Below, piece after piece: positions 11,877 through 22,034 of a stretch of 64,000 nucleotides of DNA. Numbering within the stretch: the first letter of the stretch is position 1; every line of letters starts with the position of its first letter. The notes below the pieces were generated by a model. It saw only the letters and a program-made list of their open reading frames with translations, was not told the DNA's origin and did no database searches. The translations under genes were made by a program, and so were the position numbers. The stretch is from positions 186,001 to 250,000 of the forward strand of contig CAJNYU010000003.1 of assembly GCA_905331475.1 (NCBI GenBank), written 5' to 3'. This DNA is from Rotaria socialis (Eukaryota; Rotifera; Eurotatoria; Philodinida; Philodinidae).

Positions 11877-14203
11877 ACTCGTGTGGATTAAGATAGATTG
11901 AACTCAAACTCAATTTCCATGTCATCTAACTGTCTGAAATGTCAATCGCACTGAGTCCTCATTGAAGAATTTCAAACAATAGCACGAAAGATTTAATTCT
12001 CAATCATCTCTAGATTTTTAACTCATGGACTATTTCCTAACCGAATTATTTTGAGTGGCCCATTTTAATGGGAAATTCCCTACAATCATAAGAATTTGAT
12101 ATGTATTGACGAAAAGCTTGTTACTCTCAATTAAGACAAGAACTTGTTCGTTTTTTAATATTCAGTATTTAAGTAATAGTTCCTTACATCGTATTTGACC
12201 GAATTAAAAATTATAAAATTTCCAACAATATATATATTCTCGTCATTTTTTATGAGTTCCGGCATTTGTGAAAATGCGGTAATTTTGTACAAATTCCAAG
12301 AACTCGGAAAATAAAGCGAAATGGTCAATTACTATAAATGAATTTATGGCAAATTCACCGACAGCCCTATCCGACTATTTCACTGCTGAATCTCACAATT
12401 TTTTTGGAAAAAAATACCATCAAGTTTTTTCAGTCGACTACGTATTGAAAGAAACACATGGAAGGAAGGTTTTTCAAAAACCTTTAAAAACAACTTGCTG
12501 CAATCCCTACTAAAACCTGTAATAGTTCTTCTCAGAATCTTTGAGGCTCTCACATTAACTTCAGTAAGGATCTTAATTTTCCTAGTTCAGTTGTTCCCTC
12601 AGCAAAAAGGACTAACTCTTCAAAGAATTATTATCTGACTTATCAGCTATCTCATTCTGAAATTCCAGATATTTTGGATAGGAGTGTTTTCTTTCACAAA
12701 AGGATCAGCAATTCGATAAGATGAACTTAATATGATTATAATCAAAGTCTTCATACTTGTTCGAGAACGATTGTGTTTCGTTATTGCTGTCATGATTGCG
12801 TTCTGGGAAAATATGCTTCAGCACAATTTGTTTATCACCCCAAATTATTCACTTGCATGAATCCATGGTATACCACTAAATATTTATTATATATATTTAT
12901 TTAATGAAAGCAATTTTTAAATATCACTCCTTAGAATGACGCATTTTGCTTCATCTTTTTTTCTCGTTCTCTCACTTATAGTGAAATATATATATGCTCA
13001 CCTATAACGGAAAAAAAAGAAAATACAAGAAGCATATGAAAAATTTTGATAGGCATATCGCGTGGAAATTATCTTCGCTTCTTTCTGTTTTTTCCTGATT
13101 TATCTACCGTTCACATTTCCTTGGCTTGTACACTGATAAAAAAGCGCCGAATGCTAAACATTTAAAGCGTGAATGAAAATGCAACGTACGATATACCCTT
13201 ATCTACCCATAAGAAGACGAAATAAAAAGGTTTATCAAGTGAATATACCACGTGGCGACAGGTTTTATCATAGCGTTTATACGACTGCACAACTTTAAAA
13301 GGGTGTATTATACGTTGTATTTTCATAAACCCTATCGAAGTTGTCAGAGAGTACTCTAACAAGTTATTTATTTATTCCTATAAATTCTGGTTTCGTCTTT
13401 ACACGTTATGTATTTCTTATATGTGCAATCTTTATACACAAAATAGTCTAGTCGAAGAAACAAATACCTTTTATTCCTTTGTTTCTTTTCCCTCTCTCTC
13501 TCTTGTGTGTGTGTATAGGTTGTATAGTATAAATAGGAAAAAAAAGAATAATACAGAAAAGATTAAGATTCAGATTAGAAATCGAAAATAGGAAATTTGT
13601 TGTTGATTGGTTAAATAGAAGCATAAATTTCTATTTTGCGAATTGATTTAAGTTACAGCGGGGCCTCTGTAATACTTTCTGTCTCAGCTTTTTCAATATC
13701 TTCATATTAAACACAAAAATACATGTTTATCTTTCGTCATTTTTGCTGTCATTATTATCTACACTGCTATATTGTAAAAATCAAACACATCGTTAATGTA
13801 AACATATCGATGATCAAATAAGACTGCTTATCAACCGATATCAAAATGCTTATTTATTAATGTGAGTTTGCACGAGGTATTACTTTGTATATATAGGCGT
13901 TACATATTATTTTTCTTTTTTTTCTAACATAAGATGTTTACCCGAGTCAATGAAATGGGACTCTAATTTCGTTACTTCTTATTTTTGCATATCAAAACAT
14001 TGTTTCATGTACATCGCAAGTTCACCAAATAAGTGATCCATATTTTCCTCTCGGTTGTGACCAGTACAACAAAAAACGATGAGCATCTTACTATTTCTTT
14101 TCATCAAGTTAGCGCGTGGGTGACTGTATAAAATAACATTAACCAGATCCAGACCCTCACACCGACACCCTAAGAAAACTATTTTTGATGCAAAGGTAAA
14201 ATA
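11877..14203. other. Gene-free AT-rich stretch
   Basis: No exon, RNA gene or repeat family could be supported. Short TA-rich and CT-rich runs occur (for example near 12885-12905 and 13491-13515). The longest minus-strand frame (13162-13362) shows no recognisable motif. Confidence 0.35.
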
Positions 14204-14780
14204 ATCAACTCCTGTGCGTAGAGAAATAAACCTTTCCGATCAAACAGTAGAACAATCAATCTCTGTCCGTAGAATGATAAACTCTTTGAACGAAAGAGCG
14301 GAAAGATCAACCCCTGAACGATGAACAATGAACTTCTTTCAACAAAAGAGAAGTAGCATAAACCCTCCACCGACAATGAAACTATCCCTTGAGATGCTAA
14401 GGTAGATAAGCCGATATTTGTCAGTAGAATAAAAAAACCTATCAATGAAGAGACATAGAATCGAGCATTCACGTACAGTGATAAACCCTTTTTATTAAGA
14501 TGTAAATGGATCAACTGTTGAACGTGGAATACTAAACCCTTAGCAGGAAATGGTAGCAGAATCTACCATTAGGCGTAGAATAATGAACTGTTTCTGAGAA
14601 AGAGTAGCTTACTCAACCCAGAGAGGCAGAGTGATGTACCCTTTTAACGAAAAAGTAAAATAGTAAACCCGATAACGAAGAATAAAATACCCCTACTTTG
14701 AAAGCAAACAGCAATCTACTATCATCCGTTGAAGGATATACTCTTATCGTAAAATCGTAGAATAATGAATGCTTATCTAC
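14204..14780. repeat. Degenerate 51-bp tandem repeat (about 11 copies)
   Basis: Units begin with an ATCAAC/ATAAAC-like motif at about 14204, 14255, 14306, 14358, 14406, 14459, 14510, 14561, 14611, 14662 and 14714, so the period is 48-53 and mostly 51. Each unit carries a ..CGTAGAATAATGAAC.. core and an ..AACGAAAGAG.. half, strongly diverged. Because 51 is a multiple of three, the minus strand stays open from 14514 to 14179 and reads as 17-residue repeats with a hydrophobic, Lys/Arg-punctuated pattern. Whether any of this was coding is unclear; a stop closes the frame just upstream, near 14565. Confidence 0.65.
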
Positions 14781-15169
14781 CCATCATATACCGCTTGAGT
14801 TTTTATAAACCCATAACGTCATAAACACTAAAAGAGTTCATCATATTGGAATAAACCCTTCAAGGGTTTAATGGCGAACTTTTTAAGTGCAGAGGTAGAT
14901 TATTACGCGGATTTTTTTATCAGTGTGCTGTGTGATTTATTATTATGTGTTCCGTATATTCTGTCGAAGCGGCTTGATCAAATAAATGTACATATAATTA
15001 AACGCACTTTGTACGTAGCAAATATATACACAAGAATCAATCGAAAACAATAGGGCATTATTGGTACTTATCATAGTTAAACACCATGAATATTTTTCAT
15101 TTTAATATAATAAAGAAAAATACAATGAAAATTCTAAGACAAATGAAGGCTCATGTCAAAGCTCGAAAC

Positions 15170-16035
15170 CTAGGAGGCATTGCACCCAAGCCACAACCGT
15201 GTTCAGCAAAACCTTGCTCAATAGATCTCACGATTTTGGCTGCTATTTCTACAATAGATACCTATATTAGAGCTAGGAATAAGTCTAAAAGTTTAGCTTA
15301 AACAGATGAGTCGTTCTCGAGATATATCACTTGGAAGTACGAGTACTCAATCAAAATTAGACTTTTTCTATTACAGTACTTTTCAGTATATTTTTATTTT
15401 CTCCCAAGTTATAATAGTTATCGCTGAGATTTTTTCATCCAAGATACTATCGACTACGGGCTATCTTTTGACACTTTTAAAAGTACTTCATTGTGGAAAA
15501 ATTGTGATTGGCGCCATATTTCACTTTCAGAAGGCATACTCACGGATTTTGGGCAGCGTAGTCGGATCAGTGAGATCATATCCATTGAAAGTAGTCTCAT
15601 TTGAAAGAGCACATCAAAATGCATTGAATGATGTTCTCAAAAGTTTGGCAGATTAAATTTTGGTTTAGAAGAAACCTTAACATTTTCATCAAAAATTTGC
15701 ATCTGTAAAAAATTGACCTATCCGATATTTTTATTCTTTCATTAGTAGTAACTAGTGTTTTCTGAAAACTAACTAAGTTACATAATTTGATAGCACTTAA
15801 AATTCTCTACAAATTCATATACGAACATTGTGTGTTACATCTTTTTGTTAAGAAAATTTCTTGCACAATAAAGATGTTTTTCTTCTCTGATTCTGCTAAA
15901 TAGAGATTTTGTATCCTTTTCTTTCAGCTTCTCATCGATATTTGAATAGAAAACACAAATTATTTCAGAGTCAAATGCATAGCGTAATAGAGCGTGAAAT
16001 TCTCTATCATGGTATATACTAAAAACTGAATAGTG
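15170..16035 (+). repeat. Left arm of an 866-bp near-perfect inverted repeat
   Basis: This arm is the reverse complement of 20788-21653. Both arms are 866 bp; by eye one substitution was found, near the outer end (GGAGGC here, GGAAGC in the other arm). Homology begins at CTAGG (15170) and stops abruptly at ..AATAGTG (16035), where the flanks diverge completely. The arm contains a 116-codon ORF in the inward direction and, on the other strand, the last codons of a Lys/Glu-rich frame. Confidence 0.9.
15306..15656 (+). CDS. Hypothetical 116-residue protein, left copy
   Basis: An ORF lying wholly inside the left inverted-repeat arm and identical to the copy at 21167-21517 on the minus strand. 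It starts MSRSRD and has a hydrophobic middle (about residues 26-65) that could form one or two membrane segments, then a more polar C-terminus ending LKSLAD. I do not recognise the family. A second small frame (15086-15301) lies directly upstream and crosses the repeat boundary. It could be a real element-borne gene or simply an open frame in a repeated segment; neither a splice nor a promoter signal decides this. Confidence 0.35.
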   Translation: MSRSRDISLGSTSTQSKLDFFYYSTFQYIFIFSQVIIVIAEIFSSKILSTTGYLLTLLKVLHCGKIVIGAIFHFQKAYSRILGSVVGSVRSYPLKVVSFERAHQNALNDVLKSLAD

Positions 16036-17041
16036 TCAAATCAAAAATATCAACTGACCCTAATCGAACCACTTTGCTCATGAGCATCAGTTTCTTGAAG
16101 TTGTAGAGCCAAAAAATCATGTTCTATGGGCAGATCTTAAGGTCTCCACAGACCAAAAACAAGAACACAAAAGTTCACTTAGGGAAGGCTAATGGTTTGG
16201 CAGAGGGATGCAAAAGGCATATACAGAGTTTTCAAAAAAACGTGATCAATATGACAGAATATGCCAACTGCTGAGTATTTTTAACCACGCAATCATTCTC
16301 TGAAGTAAAACATATCGGCTTCCTCTCAAAACATTAAAGCATATCGATTTCTTCACAAAGTATTAAAACATATCGATTTCTTCACACAATATTAAAACGT
16401 AAGCGATGAATGGAGTATGACAGTCTGAAAGTTTTTTTAAAAATTGCTTTATTTATTGTGACGCATTCGCGATGAGGCGCTGACCGTTTTATCTAATATA
16501 GTGCAATCTGTTCCAACGGACTTTTTACACGAGGATTAACAATACAAAAGACTGTTCGAAATCATGAGAGAAAGACAATAAGACAATAGTGAGTGATTGT
16601 CTTAGCTAAAAACAAAGTGACATAGATGATCGAAAAAGGTGTAACAGTCTTTATCGAGGAACCAGGACAAACGTTTGTTTGGTCTGCCTTTTGGCATTCT
16701 CTGTAGGTACGATTTAATTCGATAATGCTTATAAAGAATATTAAGCAGATGTTTATTTTGTAATACTGAGTCGATGAATATTAGTTCATACAATTGTATA
16801 CATTTTATCCGTTTCGATATAACAGCCTGGAATAGATACAGGAGAAGTATGGTTAAAAAAAACTCTTATATAACCGTCGCGCGCAGTAACGAGAAGCATT
16901 TGTCTTGAAATGACTATTGTTTATATAAAAAAGCTTGATTTTTCTTTTTGTGTTTTAAGGCCAGTAAAAAATACCACGATATTCGAGTATCTCCAGTCCC
17001 AATTTGCTCTTTGACCTATGTTGGTTCTATATCAGGTTTGA
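16036..17041. other. Spacer of the inverted repeat, left part
   Basis: Contains no intact gene. A 29-bp unit beginning CATATCG is tandemly repeated three times at 16311, 16340 and 16369. A short plus-strand frame around 16170-16275 reads like decayed coding sequence, but no family is recognisable. The minus-strand frame at 16602-16793 shows no motif. Confidence 0.4.
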
Positions 17042-17693
17042 TTCAATAGAGAATTTCTACCTATAGCAAATGGAAATAAATTCAAGAAATACTCACTTAT
17101 CCCCATTGAACTCATAATACATTAAAAATTGTTATCAGCCCAAATTCGCTTTGAAAACTGTATTGGATCTGAAACTTATTTTATTCGATGTAGACTTTTA
17201 TTTTCAATCACACGATAGCATTTTAGATGGGATCAACAGACAAAAATTATGAGCCGGGCGGGTACCTGGGTGTGGATATATATGGGTGTGAATTTTATGA
17301 GACATGCGGTTACAATAGATTATCTGCAATACTTTCCGACTTATTTCATAATTTGTTGGCATTGCTTTGTCATTCCCAACATGAAACATTATCACCTACG
17401 CTCACACTCAGATATATATCCACATCCAGGTATCCACCCAACTCATCGTTTTGTGTCTGATGATCCCCATTTAAAATGATACTGTGCGGTAGAAAATGAA
17501 ATTCTGTATCGAATAAAGACAGTTTCAGATCCCACACAGGTCTCAAAGTGCATTCGGACTGAAAATAGTGTTTATGTATTATCAGTTCAATGGGGAAAGT
17601 GTGTGTTTCTTGAATAAACCTCATTTTCTATCCGATAACCACCCCTCTTCTGAATTTATTTCCACTCGCTGGCAGAAGAAATTCTCTATTGAA
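17042..17693. mobile_element. Foldback element with arms of about 250 bp
   Basis: The sequence from 17042 (TTCAATAGAGAATTTCT..) reappears inverted at the other end (..AGAAATTCTCTATTGAA, to 17693). Matching continues inward for about 250 bp on each side at roughly three-quarters identity, to a centre near 17300-17395. Shared internal landmarks include the TACCTGG-TGTGGATATATAT segment. There is no coding capacity, which fits an old non-autonomous foldback transposon. Confidence 0.7.
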
Positions 17694-17699
17694 CACGAC

Positions 17700-18744
17700 T
17701 AGTGTCCTGCATTGGTGTCCGAAACCCTATTCCGACTCCATCGGAGTCGGAATCAGAATTTAAAAAACAATTTCGGAGTCGGACTTGGAATTGGAATCGT
17801 GAAAAAAATATTTTACAGGGTCTGAGCCGGAGTAAAAAATGGCACAGGACTCCGAAATTCGATTTCTACTCTGCCGAAGCTGAAGTAGTAGAAAATAAAA
17901 TAATTTTTTTGTGCGTTCACGTTTGTGCTATATTACAACAAAAATCACATCATCTGACTTTCATTTAGATACAATGTTATCCATGAGCATGTTGTATAAT
18001 GAACAAAGATATGCTAATTATAATTTTATAAATATATCCTAAGCAAAAATAATATGAAAAAATTTCCACTCTTCACTTGATGTTGATGTTTTTTTCTTCT
18101 CAACAAATTTTATTGGTGAATCATTATCTTTAATTAATTATTCAAGTTCTTGTTTAGTTAAATGCTTATTATTCATAATATGTTTTGCTTCCGAAAATAA
18201 ACGTAAAGAAATGAATTCTATGGCAATGTGCACTGTTCATTCCTTATTGATTCATTTACTTATATATCCTTTCAGAATATCAAACATTTGATATGAATTA
18301 GATGTCACTAAGCTGCAAAAAAACGTCGGGTTTTTCCGGAGTCGGAATCGGATTCCGGAAAAATTTCCCGTCGGAGTTGGAATCGGAATCGGGTCGGGTT
18401 TAGGAAACAAAAAGTGCAACTCCGCTGATCTCGAACACGACCTATTGCAGACCCAACAGAGATCAGAGAGCAAATCGAGACTGGAATTACTAGAATATTG
18501 TGCTCCCTTAACGTATGCTGTTTTGATTTGCCAGTCCCCACACCCTTTATTCCTACAATTGGATCCAATCAGATCTGAAAACAGGTTACCTTGGATCTTA
18601 TAAAAAGAAACCACGAGAATCGACGGATTCCGGGTTTCAGACCGAGATTCGAATCCATATGATCGGAATCCGATGAATACCCGATCGTATCCTACTCTGG
18701 GATCCTATACGCCAAAAAAAATCTGCTATAGTCAACTTCTAAAA
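17700..18744. repeat. GGAGTCGGAATCGG-rich repeat with inverted halves
   Basis: Short GGAGTCGGAATC-type units cluster at about 17735-17880 and 18328-18405, with a further related GGAATCCG-rich patch at 18610-18700. The outer edges are inverted to each other (GAAACCCTATTCCGAC near 17723 against GTCGGGTTTAGG near 18393), suggesting a foldback or composite repeat. The middle part (about 17900-18300) is plain AT-rich DNA. No gene is seen. Confidence 0.45.
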
Positions 18745-18985
18745 CCCAGGGCAAACAATCAGATGTTAAGATCTGATAAGATTCTGCATCTGATCTTATA
18801 TGATCGTGTAAGATCCGACAAAAAATCGTACAAAAATCGTAGTCTCTGAGATCTTAGATCAAGTNCCCAGGGCAAACAATCAGAGGTTAAGATCTGATAA
18901 GATTCTGCATCTGATCTTATATGATCGTGTAAGATCCGACAAAAAATCGTACAAAAATCGTAGTCTCTGAGATCTTAGATCAAGT
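18745..18985. repeat. 120-bp direct duplication joined by an ambiguous base (N)
   Basis: Positions 18745-18864 and 18866-18985 are the same 120 bp with one difference seen by eye, and the only N in the window (18865) lies exactly between them. This is the pattern expected where an assembler joined two overlapping ends, so the tandem copy is probably artificial. The duplicated segment is the 5' part of the following MITE. Confidence 0.8.
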
Positions 18986-19166
18986 CACAGAATCAGATTC
19001 TTGAAAGATCTTATTAATGTGCAAGATCTTTCAAGAATCTGACTGTGCAACTTGATATAAGATCTCAGAGACTACGATTTTTTGTCAGATTCTTGTAAGA
19101 TTTCGCCCATATTCAAAGATCTTGTAAATATTTCATAAGATCTTATGTCAGATTTTTCGGCCTGGG
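18866..19166. mobile_element. CCCAGG-ended MITE, copy 1
   Basis: A 301-bp foldback element with CCCAGG at the left end and CCTGGG at the right. The interior is extremely rich in AAGATCTTG-like words and folds on itself: the CAGATTCTTGAAAGATCTT half is followed by its inverse around 19000-19045, and the GATTTTTTGTCAGATTC segment mirrors the left part. The base runs AAA flank the first CCCAGG (18742-18744) and follow 19166, which may be a 3-bp target duplication. It has no coding capacity. Confidence 0.75.
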
Positions 19167-19173
19167 AAAGCTT

Positions 19174-19475
19174 CCCAGGTTGAGCAATCATATTGTAAGA
19201 TCTGATGAGATCTTGCATTTGATCTTATATGATCTTGCACGATCATACGAAAATCATACAAAAAATCATAGTTCCTGAGATCTTAGATCAGGTCGAACAA
19301 TCAGATTCTTCAAAGATCGTATTAATGTGTAAGATTATTCAAGAATCTGATTGTGTGAATTGATCCAAGATCTCAGGAACTACGATTTTTTTGTCAGATT
19401 CTTGTAAGATTTCGCCTGTATTCCAAGATCTTGTATGTGTTTCATAAGATCTTGTGCCAGATTTTTCGACCTGGG
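19174..19475. mobile_element. CCCAGG-ended MITE, copy 2
   Basis: A 302-bp relative of copy 1 in the same orientation, 7 bp downstream, with the same CCCAGG..CCTGGG ends and the same order of AAGATCTTG-rich blocks, but visibly diverged. CTT precedes 19174 and follows 19475, which may be a 3-bp target duplication. A third, partial member with only the right end (TCGACCTGGG, ending about 19627) follows at about 19490. Confidence 0.75.
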
Positions 19476-19789
19476 CTTTTTGCACTAAATAGAATTTCGA
19501 TAATTTTATAAAATTCTCCCATCGGATCTGTCAATAATTCCGAAACGCAGAATCCAATTGAATTTCCTCGGTTAGCAGGATCTTATAGGATCCGATAGAA
19601 TTCGTCGTCAGATTAGTCGACCTGGGTTGAAGCGGACATCAGATATATATGTTCTACTTTTGATCGACATTAAAGAAACTGTTGATTTAAGATTAATACG
19701 CTATTGGAGCTCAAATATTTGAATACGTCAACTATTTTAGCTAAGATAATTGAACATGTGGATTTTGTAATTCTAACTTTGTAACATTT

Positions 19790-20990
19790 ACTTCGTAGGA
19801 TAAGCTCTCGATTAATATCTTATTTTCCTCGTTCGCTGAAACCTTTCCTGTTTGTTAGATTCTGTTAGTATCTGTTTCTTTGAATCAACATAAGTATGCC
19901 CTTTGACGGATACCTGATGTATCCTTTAAGTGAATATTGTCTATATGATGAAATAGGTTCTTGTAGTTCTTATATCTCTCAAATTAGGTAAAAAAACGGT
20001 ATCATCGGCCGAACCCTTTGCGTTATATTCCTTGTGATTTTGCCGATTTGTTTCCGGACGCTGTATATTTAGCTAATTTAAAGAAACGTATAGCGCCTTA
20101 TTCGGTACATATTGGTGTTATTTACAGATAAAACTAAGGATCATATGACATTTCTGAATACAGTTCAGTTCTTAGTCTATTAGCACATTTTATTGATATT
20201 GAAAAGCCTTTCAAAATATATACGATTTTTGCGTCTTCATTTTCGTTGGAAAGACATAGTAAAATTCTAGTTTTATTATCATTTATTTTTACTATCTATA
20301 AATTTTGTTGGTTGCTTCCGTACATATACATTTGGTATAGGATGCAGAGGCAGTGGTAAATGCTCACATATAGGTCACAATGATTATTTCCCCATAGTTC
20401 AAAAGAGAAAAAAAATCATCATCATACAATTGTGTTGCACACGTTTATTCGATTCAACATCTTGCATACTTTCCATACGATGAACGTCTTTGTACAATGC
20501 ATTGCATGGAAATGTATTCAGTACTAGGACTTCAAACATCAACTGGTTCACAATTGAACCCCTTTTCTGCCGTCGATTTCAATGATATCGAAATCAAGAA
20601 GAGTCTTGACAATAGCAGCAGAAATAAATTGCTCATAATATTAGGTCAAGATAAAGAGAATGAACGACACTAGAAACAGCAGTATTTTCTCAAATTTTCG
20701 CAACATTAATCATTCATAAAGAATTTAAATTATTTGCTATCTTTTTTTGTAGTTTTACAAATATCAAATTCTGGCTTACTGATATATCACTATTCAGTTT
20801 TTAGTATATACCATGATAGAGAATTTCACGCTCTATTACGCTATGCATTTGACTCTGAAATAATTTGTGTTTTCTATTCAAATATCGATGAGAAGCTGAA
20901 AGAAAAGGATACAAAATCTCTATTTAGCAGAATCAGAGAAGAAAAACATCTTTATTGTGCAAGAAATTTTCTTAACAAAAAGATGTAACA
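19790..20990 (+). pseudogene. Decayed coding region of unknown family inside the spacer
   Basis: Several plus-strand pieces read like protein but are broken by stops and gaps: a piece beginning MPFDGYLMYPLSEY at about 19893, a piece containing IPCDFADLFPDAVYLANLKKR at about 20020-20130 (ends in a stop), a piece with HLAYFPYDERLCTMHCMEMY at about 20430-20670 (ends in a stop), and a Lys/Glu-rich end ..NIDEKLKEKDTKSLFSRI.. that stops at 20988 inside the right inverted-repeat arm. I cannot name the family. It may be the cargo or transposase of a large element. Splicing could rescue some joins, but the whole looks degenerate. Confidence 0.35.
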
Positions 20991-21653
20991 CACAATGTTC
21001 GTATATGAATTTGTAGAGAATTTTAAGTGCTATCAAATTATGTAACTTAGTTAGTTTTCAGAAAACACTAGTTACTACTAATGAAAGAATAAAAATATCG
21101 GATAGGTCAATTTTTTACAGATGCAAATTTTTGATGAAAATGTTAAGGTTTCTTCTAAACCAAAATTTAATCTGCCAAACTTTTGAGAACATCATTCAAT
21201 GCATTTTGATGTGCTCTTTCAAATGAGACTACTTTCAATGGATATGATCTCACTGATCCGACTACGCTGCCCAAAATCCGTGAGTATGCCTTCTGAAAGT
21301 GAAATATGGCGCCAATCACAATTTTTCCACAATGAAGTACTTTTAAAAGTGTCAAAAGATAGCCCGTAGTCGATAGTATCTTGGATGAAAAAATCTCAGC
21401 GATAACTATTATAACTTGGGAGAAAATAAAAATATACTGAAAAGTACTGTAATAGAAAAAGTCTAATTTTGATTGAGTACTCGTACTTCCAAGTGATATA
21501 TCTCGAGAACGACTCATCTGTTTAAGCTAAACTTTTAGACTTATTCCTAGCTCTAATATAGGTATCTATTGTAGAAATAGCAGCCAAAATCGTGAGATCT
21601 ATTGAGCAAGGTTTTGCTGAACACGGTTGTGGCTTGGGTGCAATGCTTCCTAG
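20788..21653 (-). repeat. Right arm of the 866-bp inverted repeat
   Basis: Reverse complement of 15170-16035. The inner edge is at CACTATTCAG (20788) and the outer edge at CTAG (21653), where a hAT-type MITE begins. The two arms enclose 4,752 bp. The almost complete identity implies recent duplication, ongoing gene conversion between arms, or an assembly fold-back; the enclosed MITEs and relics are much older in appearance. Confidence 0.9.
21167..21517 (-). CDS. Hypothetical 116-residue protein, right copy
   Basis: Identical at the protein level to the frame at 15306-15656 and in mirrored position within the other arm, so both copies point into the spacer. It has the same hydrophobic middle and unknown family. 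Preservation of the frame in both copies follows from the arms being nearly identical and is not by itself evidence of selection. Confidence 0.35.
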   Translation of the reverse strand: MSRSRDISLGSTSTQSKLDFFYYSTFQYIFIFSQVIIVIAEIFSSKILSTTGYLLTLLKVLHCGKIVIGAIFHFQKAYSRILGSVVGSVRSYPLKVVSFERAHQNALNDVLKSLAD

Positions 21654-22026
21654 TAGGGGTGGCACTTTACGTTAAATTAGTGTTAAGTGTTAAATTTTAA
21701 CTTAACACTTAATATTAAGAAAAAAAACATTTACATTAGCGACTTAATTACTAAATATTAAGCGTTAACGCAATACTTAATTTTTAATATTAAATGTTAA
21801 CGAAACACTTAATTTTAAAAATTAAGTATTGCTAGAGCACTTAATATTAAGAAAAACATGTGTAGATTACTCACTTAATTACTTAATATTAAGTATTACG
21901 TTAACACTTAATAGAAATTAATTAAGTCGCTAATGTAAACGTTTTTTCCTTAATATGAAGTGTTAAGTAAAACCACTTAATTAACTCTCTTCATTAACTC
22001 AAATTAAAATCAACGGTCCACCCCTA
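21654..22026. mobile_element. hAT-type MITE with perfect 8-bp target duplication
   Basis: A 373-bp AT-rich element bounded by the direct 8-bp duplication CTTCCTAG at 21646-21653 and 22027-22034. The terminal inverted repeats start TAGGGGTGG at both ends (9 bp perfect) and continue imperfectly for about 30 bp. The interior consists of TTAAGTGTTAA-like words that fold back on themselves. Eight-bp duplications and a TAGGGGTGG end are hallmarks of the hAT superfamily. It has no coding capacity, so it needs a transposase supplied in trans. Confidence 0.92.
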
Positions 22027-22034
22027 CTTCCTAG

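Noticed and set aside
17204..17624. Overlapping frames with Tyr/His/Pro-rich sequence
   Set aside because: They lie in the arms of the 17-kb foldback element and mirror one another; no coding signal.
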